Assembly: GCA_964542985.1 (NCBI GenBank) | Contig: CAZIWH010000007.1 | Span: 1 to 50,463 of the forward strand | Reading direction: 5' to 3' | Source of the DNA: QNYQ01 sp964542985 | Lineage (GTDB): Archaea; Thermoproteota; Thermoprotei_A; Sulfolobales; Pyrodictiaceae | DNA length: 50,463 nucleotides | Translations under genes and position numbers: made by a program | Part shown: one piece after another, positions 1 through 7,741 of the stretch | Layout of the letters: each line of letters starts with the position of its first letter | Position numbering within the stretch: position 1 is the first letter of the stretch | Notes under the pieces: generated by a model | Told to the model about the DNA's origin: nothing | What the model saw: only the letters and a program-made list of their open reading frames with translations | Databases searched by the model: none

Positions 1-32
1 CCACAATAGACACGCTACACTACACATACAGA

Positions 33-1496
33 TTGATGGGCGCCAACGAAAAGGCTGTTAGGAGTGCGCTGCAGCACCCGGATGCAGTGCTCATGGCGGG
101 ATTGCTTACATTCAGTCGGGGGCTCTTCACGCCATGTGTGCCGTTGAGCAAGGTTCTAGCCAGGTTCGTCGCCCCAAGGCTGCGCGAGATACTGAGGCAC
201 CCCAAGATACGTGCACCTAGCTCCTCGGTGCTGGGGTTTGTGGCGGGAGAAAGGCTCCTGCTGGTCAACCCGGCTCTGCTCGACGCAGCCAACAAGCCGC
301 CCGAGTCATGGCTAGAGCATGTAACGCCCAGTGGCTACGCTAAGATGGTCTGGCACGTGTTTGCAAGCCGCTACAGCTACGCAGTGCTCGTGCCGAAATG
401 GCATAGTCTAGACACAGCCTTGTGGGCGGCGGCGTCGTGGTACCTCCTAAGCCCGCCCAAGAAGGCGCCCAACGGCAAAGCAGCCTATGGCCTCATGCCA
501 ATGAATAGCTTCATCACCTCCCTCTACTCGATATACGGGTACGAGCCCTCGCTGCACTGGAGGAACCACTTGAAGCCCGGAACCATACTGAGGCACTTCG
601 ACAAGGCACCTATAGTGGTGTTGAACACGACTTGCCCAACATGCCCCTATTACAGCTATGAGCGTATGGAGGTCTTGGCGTCGTTCGCCACAGCTGAGTG
701 GATCTCAATAAAGTATGGTGTAAGCATACTCGGCGTCATAGTTTTGCCTCATTCCACGGACAGTATGGAGCTGCAGTCTCAGCCGGCAAGGGGCATGCTG
801 ATACCGGGAGGAGACGTTGAGGCCATTTACGCACCAATGGATGATGTATATGAGTCTGATGGAATGCTCGTAGTGCTCTATGTGGGGAGCTACCGGGACA
901 ACGGCATAGACTATTGGATGATCGTTCCCGTATTCAGCCCGGTAGTCCTACACTACTATCGCTTCGACTACAAGAAGCTAGGCGGAGCCAGGGTGAGGCC
1001 CGGCAGCGAGATACTAGACGCCTTAAGGTACATGACAAGACAATACGATGTCGCAGAACACTTGGTGGTTACGCCGAGGAACGTTACCATAAAACAGATG
1101 TGCATAAAGGACGACTTCTACAACTACATAACGCTCGACAGTTTCGGCCCCATAAACCAGTGGAGCAACAGCTGGGCAGCATTCATGGCCTACACAGCTA
1201 ACGCAGCACTATGGCGAATTGCTGCAAATATACTCGCGCCAGAGTATGCGCCATTCATATCCGTAGCCAGCTACCTGGTCTCAATAGCCTACATGGACTC
1301 CTACGCAGCCGCGCAGTCATTCAAACTGGTCCTCACTTCAGGGCAGACGGGCCACACAATAGACCTGACGGCGTACAAGCTAACACAGCGCTACATGACA
1401 AGCAACGACGTATCCAACGGAATATACCCTACACTAGCCGAGTACATCATACGCGGGAAAGACTACTACTACAGCAGCAGCTGCGGCACAGGCTGA
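33..1496 (+). CDS. Hypothetical protein with a thioredoxin-like CPTC segment, possibly 5'-partial
   Basis: I do not recognise the family. The 487-residue frame starts at a TTG (33) followed at once by an ATG (36), but it stays open to the left edge of the window, so the true start may lie outside. Near residues 195-215 a hydrophobic strand runs into NTTCPTCPYY, which resembles the strand plus CxxC of thioredoxin/DsbA-fold proteins; another hydrophobic strand (GVIVLP) follows about 30 residues later. The rest is rich in Tyr, Trp and Ser, and the protein ends in a Tyr/Ser run with a final Cys. No clear signal peptide is visible, which would fit a missing N-terminus. A redox or disulfide role is only a guess. 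The next gene faces it from 460 bases away, so no operon context helps. Confidence 0.7.
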   Translation: MMGANEKAVRSALQHPDAVLMAGLLTFSRGLFTPCVPLSKVLARFVAPRLREILRHPKIRAPSSSVLGFVAGERLLLVNPALLDAANKPPESWLEHVTPSGYAKMVWHVFASRYSYAVLVPKWHSLDTALWAAASWYLLSPPKKAPNGKAAYGLMPMNSFITSLYSIYGYEPSLHWRNHLKPGTILRHFDKAPIVVLNTTCPTCPYYSYERMEVLASFATAEWISIKYGVSILGVIVLPHSTDSMELQSQPARGMLIPGGDVEAIYAPMDDVYESDGMLVVLYVGSYRDNGIDYWMIVPVFSPVVLHYYRFDYKKLGGARVRPGSEILDALRYMTRQYDVAEHLVVTPRNVTIKQMCIKDDFYNYITLDSFGPINQWSNSWAAFMAYTANAALWRIAANILAPEYAPFISVASYLVSIAYMDSYAAAQSFKLVLTSGQTGHTIDLTAYKLTQRYMTSNDVSNGIYPTLAEYIIRGKDYYYSSSCGTG

Positions 1497-1956
1497 GACA
1501 AGCCCCTCTCCCCTGGTACGGGGTGCCGTTTCAGAAACCCGTCCAGTTTTGCCAACAAGTGCTCCAATACTAAGAGGCTCTAGCTGTTTTCCGCGTCCCC
1601 CTAGGCTCTGCTGGCCCCCGGTAGTGCAGCACAGCTAGAGCCGTGGAAGACCGTGACAGCTGGAGAGATCCGGGGCGGCCGCCAACGCCACGAAGTGGGC
1701 GGCCCGGCCTCTATCGCGGCCTGGGGCTGGGTTAAATCTACTGGGCGGGAAGTTAAGCGCCAGTTAACTGCACCATCGCTGGGCCACAGTGGGTCGGAGC
1801 TGTGATGGAGTCGCAGCTGGTCTAGGTGTCGGGGCTCCGGGTGCTCTGCTGCTGCACGGCGCGGCCACATGCTCTGACCCAAGCCGGCTCGGAAGGCTCT
1901 ATCGCGTCCTCAGTCTTCGTGGCTGGGTGACCCGGGTCCCGGGGTGGACATGGAGC
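1497..1956. other. Non-coding stretch with an inverted repeat
   Basis: This 460-base stretch between two convergent genes has no convincing reading frame: the short frames lack ribosome sites and recognisable composition. It holds a perfect 12-base inverted repeat (1576-1587 and 1631-1642). I see no tRNA-like T-arm and no CRISPR-type repeat. It may be the remains of a lost gene. Confidence 0.6.
1576..1642. repeat. 12-bp perfect inverted repeat around a 43-nt loop
   Basis: The left arm GGCTCTAGCTGT (1576-1587) is exactly complementary to ACAGCTAGAGCC (1631-1642). The 43-base loop is GC-rich. It lies about 80 bases after the stop of the first gene. It could be a transcript-end structure, a small RNA or the ends of a tiny mobile element; no target duplication is evident. 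Confidence 0.5.
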
Positions 1957-2367
1957 CTAGCGTTTCTCCTCGAACGGGTTTACAGCATCCATTAGGTTCT
2001 TGAAATCCTCAGTGTTCTCTGTTAGGATTACCTTGACTCCGTGGGAGAGGTAGGTGTAGGCTATGAGGGCATCCCAGAACCTTCCTGCCGGGTGCTTGGC
2101 TGCCCCTAGTACCTCGTCTACACCGTAGGAGCCCGTGACCACGCCTTTAGCCTTAAGCCTCTCGGCGAGGAGAAGGGCGTCCCCCTCGGCGGCGGGCTGT
2201 TTCCGCTTAACCACGTAGAGGAACTCGGCCAGGACCTGAGGAGACACTGCGTAGTCCCCTGGGCTGGCCAGTATATTAACAAGGATTTCGAGCGCCTTCT
2301 CATGCTTTTTCTCGTCTGTATTGTCAAGCATGTATACTAGGATGTTTGTATCTAAGCCTATCCTCAT
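1957..2367 (-). CDS. vapC: VapC-type PIN-domain ribonuclease toxin
   Basis: The 136-residue protein has the PIN-domain order: an N-terminal LDTNILVYMLD segment with the first acidic residue, a middle acidic helix (AEFLYVVKR), then WDALIAYTYL and a C-terminal LTENTEDF segment with further acidic residues. PIN proteins of this size are Mg-dependent RNases that act as toxins of VapBC pairs. It overlaps the upstream AbrB-like antitoxin gene (2324-2587) by 44 bases, as expected for a co-translated pair. All four acidic positions appear present, so it should be active. The target RNA cannot be read from the sequence. Confidence 0.9.
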   Translation of the reverse strand: MRIGLDTNILVYMLDNTDEKKHEKALEILVNILASPGDYAVSPQVLAEFLYVVKRKQPAAEGDALLLAERLKAKGVVTGSYGVDEVLGAAKHPAGRFWDALIAYTYLSHGVKVILTENTEDFKNLMDAVNPFEEKR

Positions 2368-2587
2368 ATAGATGCTCCCTCCTCAGCTCCTCGGGCCTAA
2401 GGCCTAGCCTCCAGCCCCTACGGAGCCTCCTCAGCAGCTCCAAGTCCTCCTTCTCCAGCCCCTCTGTTCTCAGCAGTATCCCGTCCCTCCTCTTCTCGAC
2501 CCTCAGCCTCTCGCCGGGCTGGAGTCCAAGCTCCTCTGCCACGTCCTCGTCGAGCACTATGGTACGTCGATCCCGTACAACGGCCAA
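2324..2587 (-). CDS. vapB: VapB-type AbrB/SpoVT-fold antitoxin
   Basis: The 87-residue protein begins with the swapped-hairpin AbrB pattern: RRTIVLDEDVAEELGLQPGE is followed by a short strand (RLRVEKRRDGILLR), then a charged helical tail (residues 45-87) that would wrap the toxin. It is the first gene of the pair and its 3' end overlaps vapC by 44 bases, so translation is probably coupled. The start is a TTG at 2587; no ATG fits in frame. Such antitoxins usually repress their own promoter, here in the AT-rich spacer upstream. Confidence in the family is high; the exact N-terminus is less sure. Confidence 0.85.
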   Translation of the reverse strand: MAVVRDRRTIVLDEDVAEELGLQPGERLRVEKRRDGILLRTEGLEKEDLELLRRLRRGWRLGLRPEELRREHLYEDRLRYKHPSIHA

Positions 2588-3190
2588 GACGCTGGCACCC
2601 CCCGTAGATAGCTAAAGCACAGGACAGCCCGTAGATATACGCCTCCTCCCGGCCCAGCTGGCTAGGCAGTCAGCTGCACGTGTAAAAGTAAATTGCAGAT
2701 ATATTATCGCTCGCCGCTAACCGATTATACGGCTGTATCAGTATTACTTATTGGTTGGCTGCATGGTGTCTCCTCGCTGTCTGGGCTAGCTACTGTACAG
2801 CCCGGAGCTCGTATACTGAGCATTTAATGTGATTGGGTGAAGTTTTTTAGCTACAAGTTATACTTGATATATTAGCTGAAATGTATACATGTTTTGCTTG
2901 ACCGAGGATGTTACCCGGCGTCGGGGCTCCATGTTGGGTCGGGCTGCTGGGGCTAGGTCTGTGGCGCTGTCTTTCCGGCCTGTTTTCTGCTAATAGTTAA
3001 GCTATACATATTACTTTTGAATAGTGTTAGCAATACTATGGGTGTTACCGTGTCTTGCCGGCCCGTGTGCGTCGGGCTTGCGTGGCATAGCCTATCTGCC
3101 CCCAGTCTGTGTAAAAATCGTGGCTAACCTTTGTTGGTATAGGTGAAGTGTATTGGGGTGTGCACCGGTGGATGGAGCGGGCTGTCCGGT
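2588..3190. other. AT-rich non-coding spacer of about 600 bases
   Basis: No frame longer than about 60 codons and no RNA gene that I can recognise. Composition drops well below that of the neighbours, with many TATA-like pieces near 2700-2745, 2818-2900 and 2990-3030. The right part of the minus strand should hold the vapBC promoter. I looked for archaeal origin-type repeats and saw none that are convincing. It could be the remains of a transferred element that brought the toxin pair. Confidence 0.6.
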
Positions 3191-4102
3191 CTACTGTTTC
3201 TCGGCCAGTATGGCTGCGTAGCCTACGGCTATCTCCTCCTCTCCCGTGAGTTCTGCGCTGTTATAGTACTGTAGTAGCCTCATCTTACCCTCGTGGAGCC
3301 TCGTGTACTCTATGAGTGCGGCTATTGCGCTGTAGCCGCAGACGGTGGCCCCAGTCTCTATTATCCTCTTGTAGAAACCGTCCAAATCTAGGCGGAGGAT
3401 GGGCTCTATTATGCTGAGGTCCAGGCGGCGCACGTTCTCGGCGATGTTCTCGGTGAACACTACGTAGCCGTACATGGGGCCGTGATGGGTGAAGTCGCTG
3501 CTCGCCAGGAACAGTATCCTCCTCCCCAGCCTCTCCGCCGCCCGCGCCACGGCCTCTGCGAGCTCCCTGGCCATGCTGGGCGTCGCGTCCCTCGCGGTTA
3601 TCGGTACGAGGCTCCAGTCGTGGCCGCGGTAAATGTACTGTAGGAAGGGCAGCTCCACCTCCACGCTGTGCTCCTGCACATGTGCCAGGGGCTCGTCTAC
3701 AACCCTCCCCGTCTCCCGGAGCAGCTGCTCTATCATCTCTAGATCCACGGGGACTTCGCCGAGCGGCGTCGCCCAGGCCTCCCAGCTCGTGGCAGTGGTG
3801 TAGATGCCGCCGTACCCCGTGTGGTTAGTGCCCACTATGACCACGGTGTCGGGCCGGAATCTGGACTCGGCGAGCGCGAGGAAGAGGTGCGCTGCCGCGG
3901 GCCCACTGTAGCTGTAGCCCGCGTGGGGCGCCACGCCTCCGAGAGGAGCAGTGTCCTCCACGGGTCCCCGGGGCAGCCGGCCTGGCCCCCACCTCGAATC
4001 CAGGAACGAGGACTCAATGGTCTTGATGAGGCTGTCGGGGTCGGCGGGGTAGAAGCCTATCAGTGCAGCATAGGGCTGCCTCACCCTTTCCCCAGCCGCC
4101 AC
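3191..4102 (-). CDS. MEMO-family protein (AmmeMemoRadiSam system protein B)
   Basis: The 303-residue protein matches the MEMO family in length and motifs: PHAGY (59-63), NHTG (93-96), EHSVEVELPFLQ (143-154), SSDFTHHG (200-207) and a Cys at 254 in a CGYSAI segment. The three His positions and the Cys form the metal site in the class III extradiol-dioxygenase fold of MEMO. In prokaryotes the family is often linked with AMMECR1 and a radical SAM protein in a system of unknown chemistry; neither partner sits next to it here. The start is GTG at 4102. Function beyond a metal-dependent redox role is not established. Confidence 0.93.
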   Translation of the reverse strand: MAAGERVRQPYAALIGFYPADPDSLIKTIESSFLDSRWGPGRLPRGPVEDTAPLGGVAPHAGYSYSGPAAAHLFLALAESRFRPDTVVIVGTNHTGYGGIYTTATSWEAWATPLGEVPVDLEMIEQLLRETGRVVDEPLAHVQEHSVEVELPFLQYIYRGHDWSLVPITARDATPSMARELAEAVARAAERLGRRILFLASSDFTHHGPMYGYVVFTENIAENVRRLDLSIIEPILRLDLDGFYKRIIETGATVCGYSAIAALIEYTRLHEGKMRLLQYYNSAELTGEEEIAVGYAAILAEKQ

Positions 4103-4166
4103 TGCTCCGCACCCCTGTGTTAGAGACGTGCAACGGTGGGGGCTGATATCCTGGGCTCCGTGGCGC

Positions 4167-4439
4167 CTAAGGCTCTAGGCCAAGCTCCTCAAGCATTCTC
4201 AGAGCCCTGGATAATGTTGTTAGTGCTCTCCGACCCTGCGTGGTTATGTATGCGTCCTGTCTACGGCCATCCTTCTCAAGGGCCACGTAGCCTCGCTTCT
4301 CAAGCTCCTCCAGTATCACGCGCAGCCTATCGTAGGAGAGACCGAGGAGGGTTGCGAGCCTCGTGGGCGGCTGGGGCCCCGACTTGTCTAGGGTGCGTAG
4401 GAGCTCGTAGACTATCCTGGCGCGGCTACGTCTCTTCAA
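4167..4439 (-). CDS. Winged helix-turn-helix transcriptional regulator
   Basis: The 90-residue protein is a single winged-helix domain: helix (RIVYELLRTL), helix (RLATLLGLS), recognition helix (RLRVILEELEKRGYV), wing (ALEKDGRRQDAYITTQGR) and a dimer-type C-terminal helix. It resembles archaeal MarR/ArsR-like small regulators with a YxxTxxG wing end. The ATG overlaps the stop of the upstream membrane-protein gene in an ATGA (4436-4439), so the two are almost surely co-translated. It may control its own operon or sense a state of the membrane partner. The ligand is unknown. Confidence 0.85.
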   Translation of the reverse strand: MKRRSRARIVYELLRTLDKSGPQPPTRLATLLGLSYDRLRVILEELEKRGYVALEKDGRRQDAYITTQGRRALTTLSRALRMLEELGLEP

Positions 4440-5035
4440 GCTTCCTCGGCCTCCTCGCTGGGTAGCCTGGGCATGCTCCTGGCCACTATGGAGCCCGAGA
4501 CGAGTAGGAGCGCAGCCCCGCGCAGCAGCATTGCCAGCAGCCTCACGGCTGGCACAGCTACATCAAGTATGTGGCTTATAGCCAGCAGGGCGCCACCTAT
4601 GCGTACAGCGAGGCTAGGGCTGGGCGCAAACGCGGCCACAGCTAAGCCCGTCGCCGCAGCATCTAGGAGTACCCGGGGATAGACTACAATTAGCGGTGTA
4701 GGCGCCACCCGCTTGCCGAGCCGCGCGGCAACTATGAGCACGTAACCCAGGGGGTAGAGGAGCGGTGGGAGAAGAGACCGGGGGGCTATCACAGCAGAGG
4801 CCGAGGCCATAGCCAGTACCAGGAAGCCGGCTGCTGTGAGCCCCATCTTCTCGTCCCTGGACGCCAAGTAGCCGCTGGCGAAGAGGGCTGCAACCATTAA
4901 CGAGGTCAGCGCGGCGGCTAGGTTAACCGTAACCACTGTAGGGAGAAGAAGAGTATGGGCTACATGATGTACCAGATAGTAGGGATGGTGAGGTGGAACG
5001 CCACGAGGATACGTGGGACAGGGCATACGCCTCAT
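4436..5035 (-). CDS. Polytopic membrane protein paired with a wHTH regulator
   Basis: The 199-residue protein has about six hydrophobic segments with almost no charged loops, and an N-terminal patch rich in Pro and His (PPHHPYYLVHHVAH). The family is not recognised. A GAGGT ribosome site lies about 9 bases before the ATG. It is the first gene of a two-gene unit with the wHTH regulator, whose start overlaps its stop. Such wHTH plus membrane-protein pairs are common in archaea and may form membrane-linked sensing units, but that is an inference. Confidence 0.75.
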   Translation of the reverse strand: MRRMPCPTYPRGVPPHHPYYLVHHVAHTLLLPTVVTVNLAAALTSLMVAALFASGYLASRDEKMGLTAAGFLVLAMASASAVIAPRSLLPPLLYPLGYVLIVAARLGKRVAPTPLIVVYPRVLLDAAATGLAVAAFAPSPSLAVRIGGALLAISHILDVAVPAVRLLAMLLRGAALLLVSGSIVARSMPRLPSEEAEEA

Positions 5036-5253
5036 GCCGTGTTACCTCATTCTTGCAGCGTCTGTGGTTCTAGTGGTCGACTCAACCATGGTTCTCCCTC
5101 AGTCCCCTCGGGGGCTCTTAGGTGGCTTGCCGTGACCTGTTGCCTAGCTGGAGTGTGAGTTAGGGGTTACCAGTTTTCATTAACCGCTGTGGATATACGG
5201 GATGGGGGAAAAGAGTGTGGCTTTGGCGGATGTGCCTATGCTTTGCTGCACTG

Positions 5254-5826
5254 TTATGGTGTGTGGCTCTGGGCTAGCTTATAGGCCAAGTAGTGGGGGG
5301 CGTAGTAGGTGTGGCCTCCGATGGTTATCTTGGCTGCTATGTATGTTGGGTATACCGGGTTCGGGTGGAAGAGTAGCAGGTTTACCATAGTCCCCTTGGT
5401 GGCAAGCCTGCTTAGCAGCAACGGCATGTAAGTCATGTGGGCGTCCTCGTCAACCATTGTTGATGGCACATGTATTACCAGTGTAGTGCCGTTGGCGGTG
5501 CGCACCACTAGCATCGAGGGAGGCTGGAAGCCCTCTATGGTGCCCTCGACCTCAGTCATGCCGGCGGTGGTGTGATGCCGGTGGCAGTGATGGAAGGGCG
5601 GCATCCTGTGGTAGGACGCGACGTAGGGAGCCATTGGGCTGGCGGGAGGCTGAGCGGTTGCTGGGGACATGGCTCCTCCTGGGCAGCCGGGGTGGCTGCA
5701 AGGATGGCTCGTGGAGGTCGGCCAGGCCGACGGGCTATAGAGGGGCCTTGCTGTATGGGCGTAGGCGGCCAGCGCTACTGCAGCTATGCCTAGTACCGCC
5801 AGAGCTAAGACCGCGCCCCTTGTCAC
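5254..5826 (-). CDS. Exported His/Met-rich protein, possible metal binder
   Basis: The 190-residue protein begins with a hydrophobic signal/anchor (residues 5-22). Residues 35-90 are a low-complexity zone rich in Pro, His, Met, Ser and Tyr, with SHPCSHPGCPGG, a HRMPPFHHCHRHH cluster and several Met. A C-terminal domain (about 90-190) is beta-rich (VEGTIEGFQPPSMLVVRTA) with more His and Met. Start is GTG at 5826 with GGAGG upstream. His, Met and Cys clusters in an exported protein suggest binding of copper or another soft metal; the beta part looks like a small OB-like domain. I do not recognise a named family. Confidence 0.7.
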   Translation of the reverse strand: MTRGAVLALAVLGIAAVALAAYAHTARPLYSPSAWPTSTSHPCSHPGCPGGAMSPATAQPPASPMAPYVASYHRMPPFHHCHRHHTTAGMTEVEGTIEGFQPPSMLVVRTANGTTLVIHVPSTMVDEDAHMTYMPLLLSRLATKGTMVNLLLFHPNPVYPTYIAAKITIGGHTYYAPHYLAYKLAQSHTP

Positions 5827-5937
5827 GTCTCGTCGCCTCCCGGGCTCCTCCCGGTCCGTGTACCAGTGTACCCCCTCGTGGCAGGGTTATTGAGGAAGCT
5901 CATGACGGGTGAGTAATGCTTATATAGTTGTGTGTCT

Positions 5938-6639
5938 CTAGGCATGTTCGTGTAGTATGTAGGCCACGGGTATGGCTAGGAGAATTCTCTCAGTGGGCCC
6001 TGTGAGCCTCGGAGCCGTCCCTGGGGCGGCGTGGAGGTGCTCCAGGTAGGCTATGCGGGGCGCCTCGCCCTGGCCGGCTATCCTCCAGTAGCGCTTCGCA
6101 TCCTCTTGTGCCGTCTTCTTCCTCTTCTCCGTTAGCTCGGCTAAAGGCTTGTAGGCCGCTAGGTGGGCTGCTGCCTCCTCGGCTGCGGGCTCAAGGAAAT
6201 CTAGAACGCTGTACCCTGCTATCCTCATGTGGAGCCTAGCGCTCCTGGCGTCCAGGCTGCTGGGCCCTTTGATCACGTGGGCTACTAGGCCTGTCTCCTC
6301 TAGCAGCTTGTAGGCCCCCGGTGTGAGGAGGAGCGGTACACCATAGGCTAGGCTTAGGAGTATAGAGTGGGCGAGCTGAAGGGGTACACCGTTGCTCCTC
6401 ATTTCCTCTGCCGCCTCCTCGGCGGCATGTGTAAGCCACTGAGGGTAGTACAGGGGCTCCAGGCCCCTGGGGGCGGGCGGGGCGGCGCCGGCGTCGCGGT
6501 AATGGAGGCGGCGGAGGAGCCAGCGCAGGTGGGGCTCGTGTCTCTCACCGGGGGCGTGGGCGTAGACGCCGCGGAGGTTCTTGGCTAGCCTCAGGTACCT
6601 CGGCAGGCTGGGAGCCTCGGCGCCAGCCTGGCTTGCCAT
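5938..6639 (-). CDS. Hypothetical helical protein
   Basis: Family not recognised. A longer frame reaches to 6741 and would overlap the aldo-keto reductase, but an ATG at 6639 lies 18 bases after that gene's stop and is preceded by an AAGGGGG ribosome-site-like run, so I choose 6639 (233 residues, starting MASQAG). The protein is mostly helical, Ala/Leu/Arg-rich and soluble, with one hydrophobic helix (LAHSILLSLAYGVPLLL). No catalytic motif stands out. It probably shares a transcript with the reductase upstream. Confidence 0.65.
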   Translation of the reverse strand: MASQAGAEAPSLPRYLRLAKNLRGVYAHAPGERHEPHLRWLLRRLHYRDAGAAPPAPRGLEPLYYPQWLTHAAEEAAEEMRSNGVPLQLAHSILLSLAYGVPLLLTPGAYKLLEETGLVAHVIKGPSSLDARSARLHMRIAGYSVLDFLEPAAEEAAAHLAAYKPLAELTEKRKKTAQEDAKRYWRIAGQGEAPRIAYLEHLHAAPGTAPRLTGPTERILLAIPVAYILHEHA

Positions 6640-6656
6640 GGCTGCAGCCCCCTTGT

Positions 6657-7643
6657 CTAGATGCCAGGTAGCCGGTACATTAGCCACTGGACTGGCGGGG
6701 GTATGAAGCGGTTCCAGTGTAACTCCCGGTATCTGGTGCATGGCCTGCCTCTATACCTTGCTGAGGCCTCGTCGAGTAGCTTCATGTCGTCCGCGCCTAG
6801 GTGTAGGCTGGCCGCCTGCGCGGCTGCCTCCACGTGGCTCCTCTTCCGGAACCCGACGACGGGTAAGGCGCCCTTAGATATGAGCCAGGCGAGTGCAACC
6901 ACGGCCTTGGAGACGCCGTGTCTCTCCGCCACGGATGCCAGCGCCTCCTGGAGCACCCCGTCCCTCGCCGCCCTCATGAAGACGGGGTCCGTCGCCCTGG
7001 CCAAGTTGTCGGGCCGGGTCTTCCCCGCCAGGGCTCCCTTGGCGAGCGGCCCCCACGCCATCACCGCCACGCCCAGTCTATGGGTGGTGGGCAGGAGGTG
7101 GTTCTCGGGCACACGGTGGGCCAGGCTGTAGTGAACTTGATCAGCCACCACCTCGGCGCAGGAGGCGGCCTCCTCCAGCTCAGCGTGGTCGAAGTTGCTC
7201 ACACCGATGTAGCCCGTGAGCCTCCTCCTCCTAGCCTCCTCGAGCAGCCTTGCGGCCCTACAGGCGGTGAAGGGTAGAGGGGGAGGCCAATGGTAGAGCA
7301 CCAGGTCGGGGCGCCGGCCGAGCCTCCTCGAGGAGCCCTCAACAGCTTTCAGCACACCGCTCACTGTAACCCGGAAGCCGGCCACCTTGGTCACTATGAA
7401 CGCCTCCTCGAGGGCGCCGCTCCTCCTCAGCGCCTCTCCCAGCAGCTTCTCACTGGCCCCCGCACCGTATATCTCAGCGGTGTCGAAGCCCAGGAGGCCG
7501 AGCTCCACCGCCCTATTCACGGCACGGAAATACTCCTCTCGGTCAAGGCGGCCCCACATCCTCCCCCCGGCTTGCCATGCGCCGAGGAACACTACAGGCA
7601 CGAGTGGTCCGCGCCTGCCAAGCTTCACTCTGGGCACTTTCAA
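6657..7643 (-). CDS. Aldo/keto reductase
   Basis: The protein is an NAD(P)H-dependent (beta/alpha)8-barrel oxidoreductase. Counting from the chosen start, the catalytic tetrad is visible: D54 and Y59 in FDTAEIYG, K86 in VTKVAG and H118 in LYHWPP. GVSNF and a late nucleotide-binding segment (PVVGFRKRSHVEAAA) also fit. I choose the TTG at 7643 (328 residues, near family length) because AAGGGA lies 6-7 bases before it and a TATA-like run lies at 7694-7709; the longer frame to 7787 would run through that promoter and into the next gene. Substrate is unknown. The downstream hypothetical gene follows after 18 bases. Confidence 0.9.
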   Translation of the reverse strand: MKVPRVKLGRRGPLVPVVFLGAWQAGGRMWGRLDREEYFRAVNRAVELGLLGFDTAEIYGAGASEKLLGEALRRSGALEEAFIVTKVAGFRVTVSGVLKAVEGSSRRLGRRPDLVLYHWPPPLPFTACRAARLLEEARRRRLTGYIGVSNFDHAELEEAASCAEVVADQVHYSLAHRVPENHLLPTTHRLGVAVMAWGPLAKGALAGKTRPDNLARATDPVFMRAARDGVLQEALASVAERHGVSKAVVALAWLISKGALPVVGFRKRSHVEAAAQAASLHLGADDMKLLDEASARYRGRPCTRYRELHWNRFIPPPVQWLMYRLPGI

Positions 7644-7693
7644 TGTAAGTCCCTTGCAGCCGGCTGCGGGAGAAGTGGCGGAGCGTAAAAGAG

Positions 7694-7709
7694 CATAAAA
7701 GCATAAATG
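7694..7709 (-). promoter_or_regulatory. TATA-like promoter of the aldo/keto reductase
   Basis: On the minus strand this reads CATTTATGCTTTTATG, an AT-rich block in GC-rich surroundings. A transcript starting about 25 bases later would have a leader of roughly 30 bases before the TTG start at 7643. Confidence 0.5.
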
Positions 7710-7741
7710 CGGCTTTACGGTGCGGCGGTGGGCAGATGTTG

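Noticed and set aside
2640..3170. Replication origin in the AT-rich spacer
   Set aside because: No origin-recognition-box repeats and no orc1/cdc6 gene nearby; AT-richness alone is not enough.
6640..6741. Longer N-terminus of the hypothetical protein at 5938-6639
   Set aside because: It would overlap the 3' end of the aldo/keto reductase by 85 bases, while ATG 6639 has a ribosome-site-like run and follows that stop.
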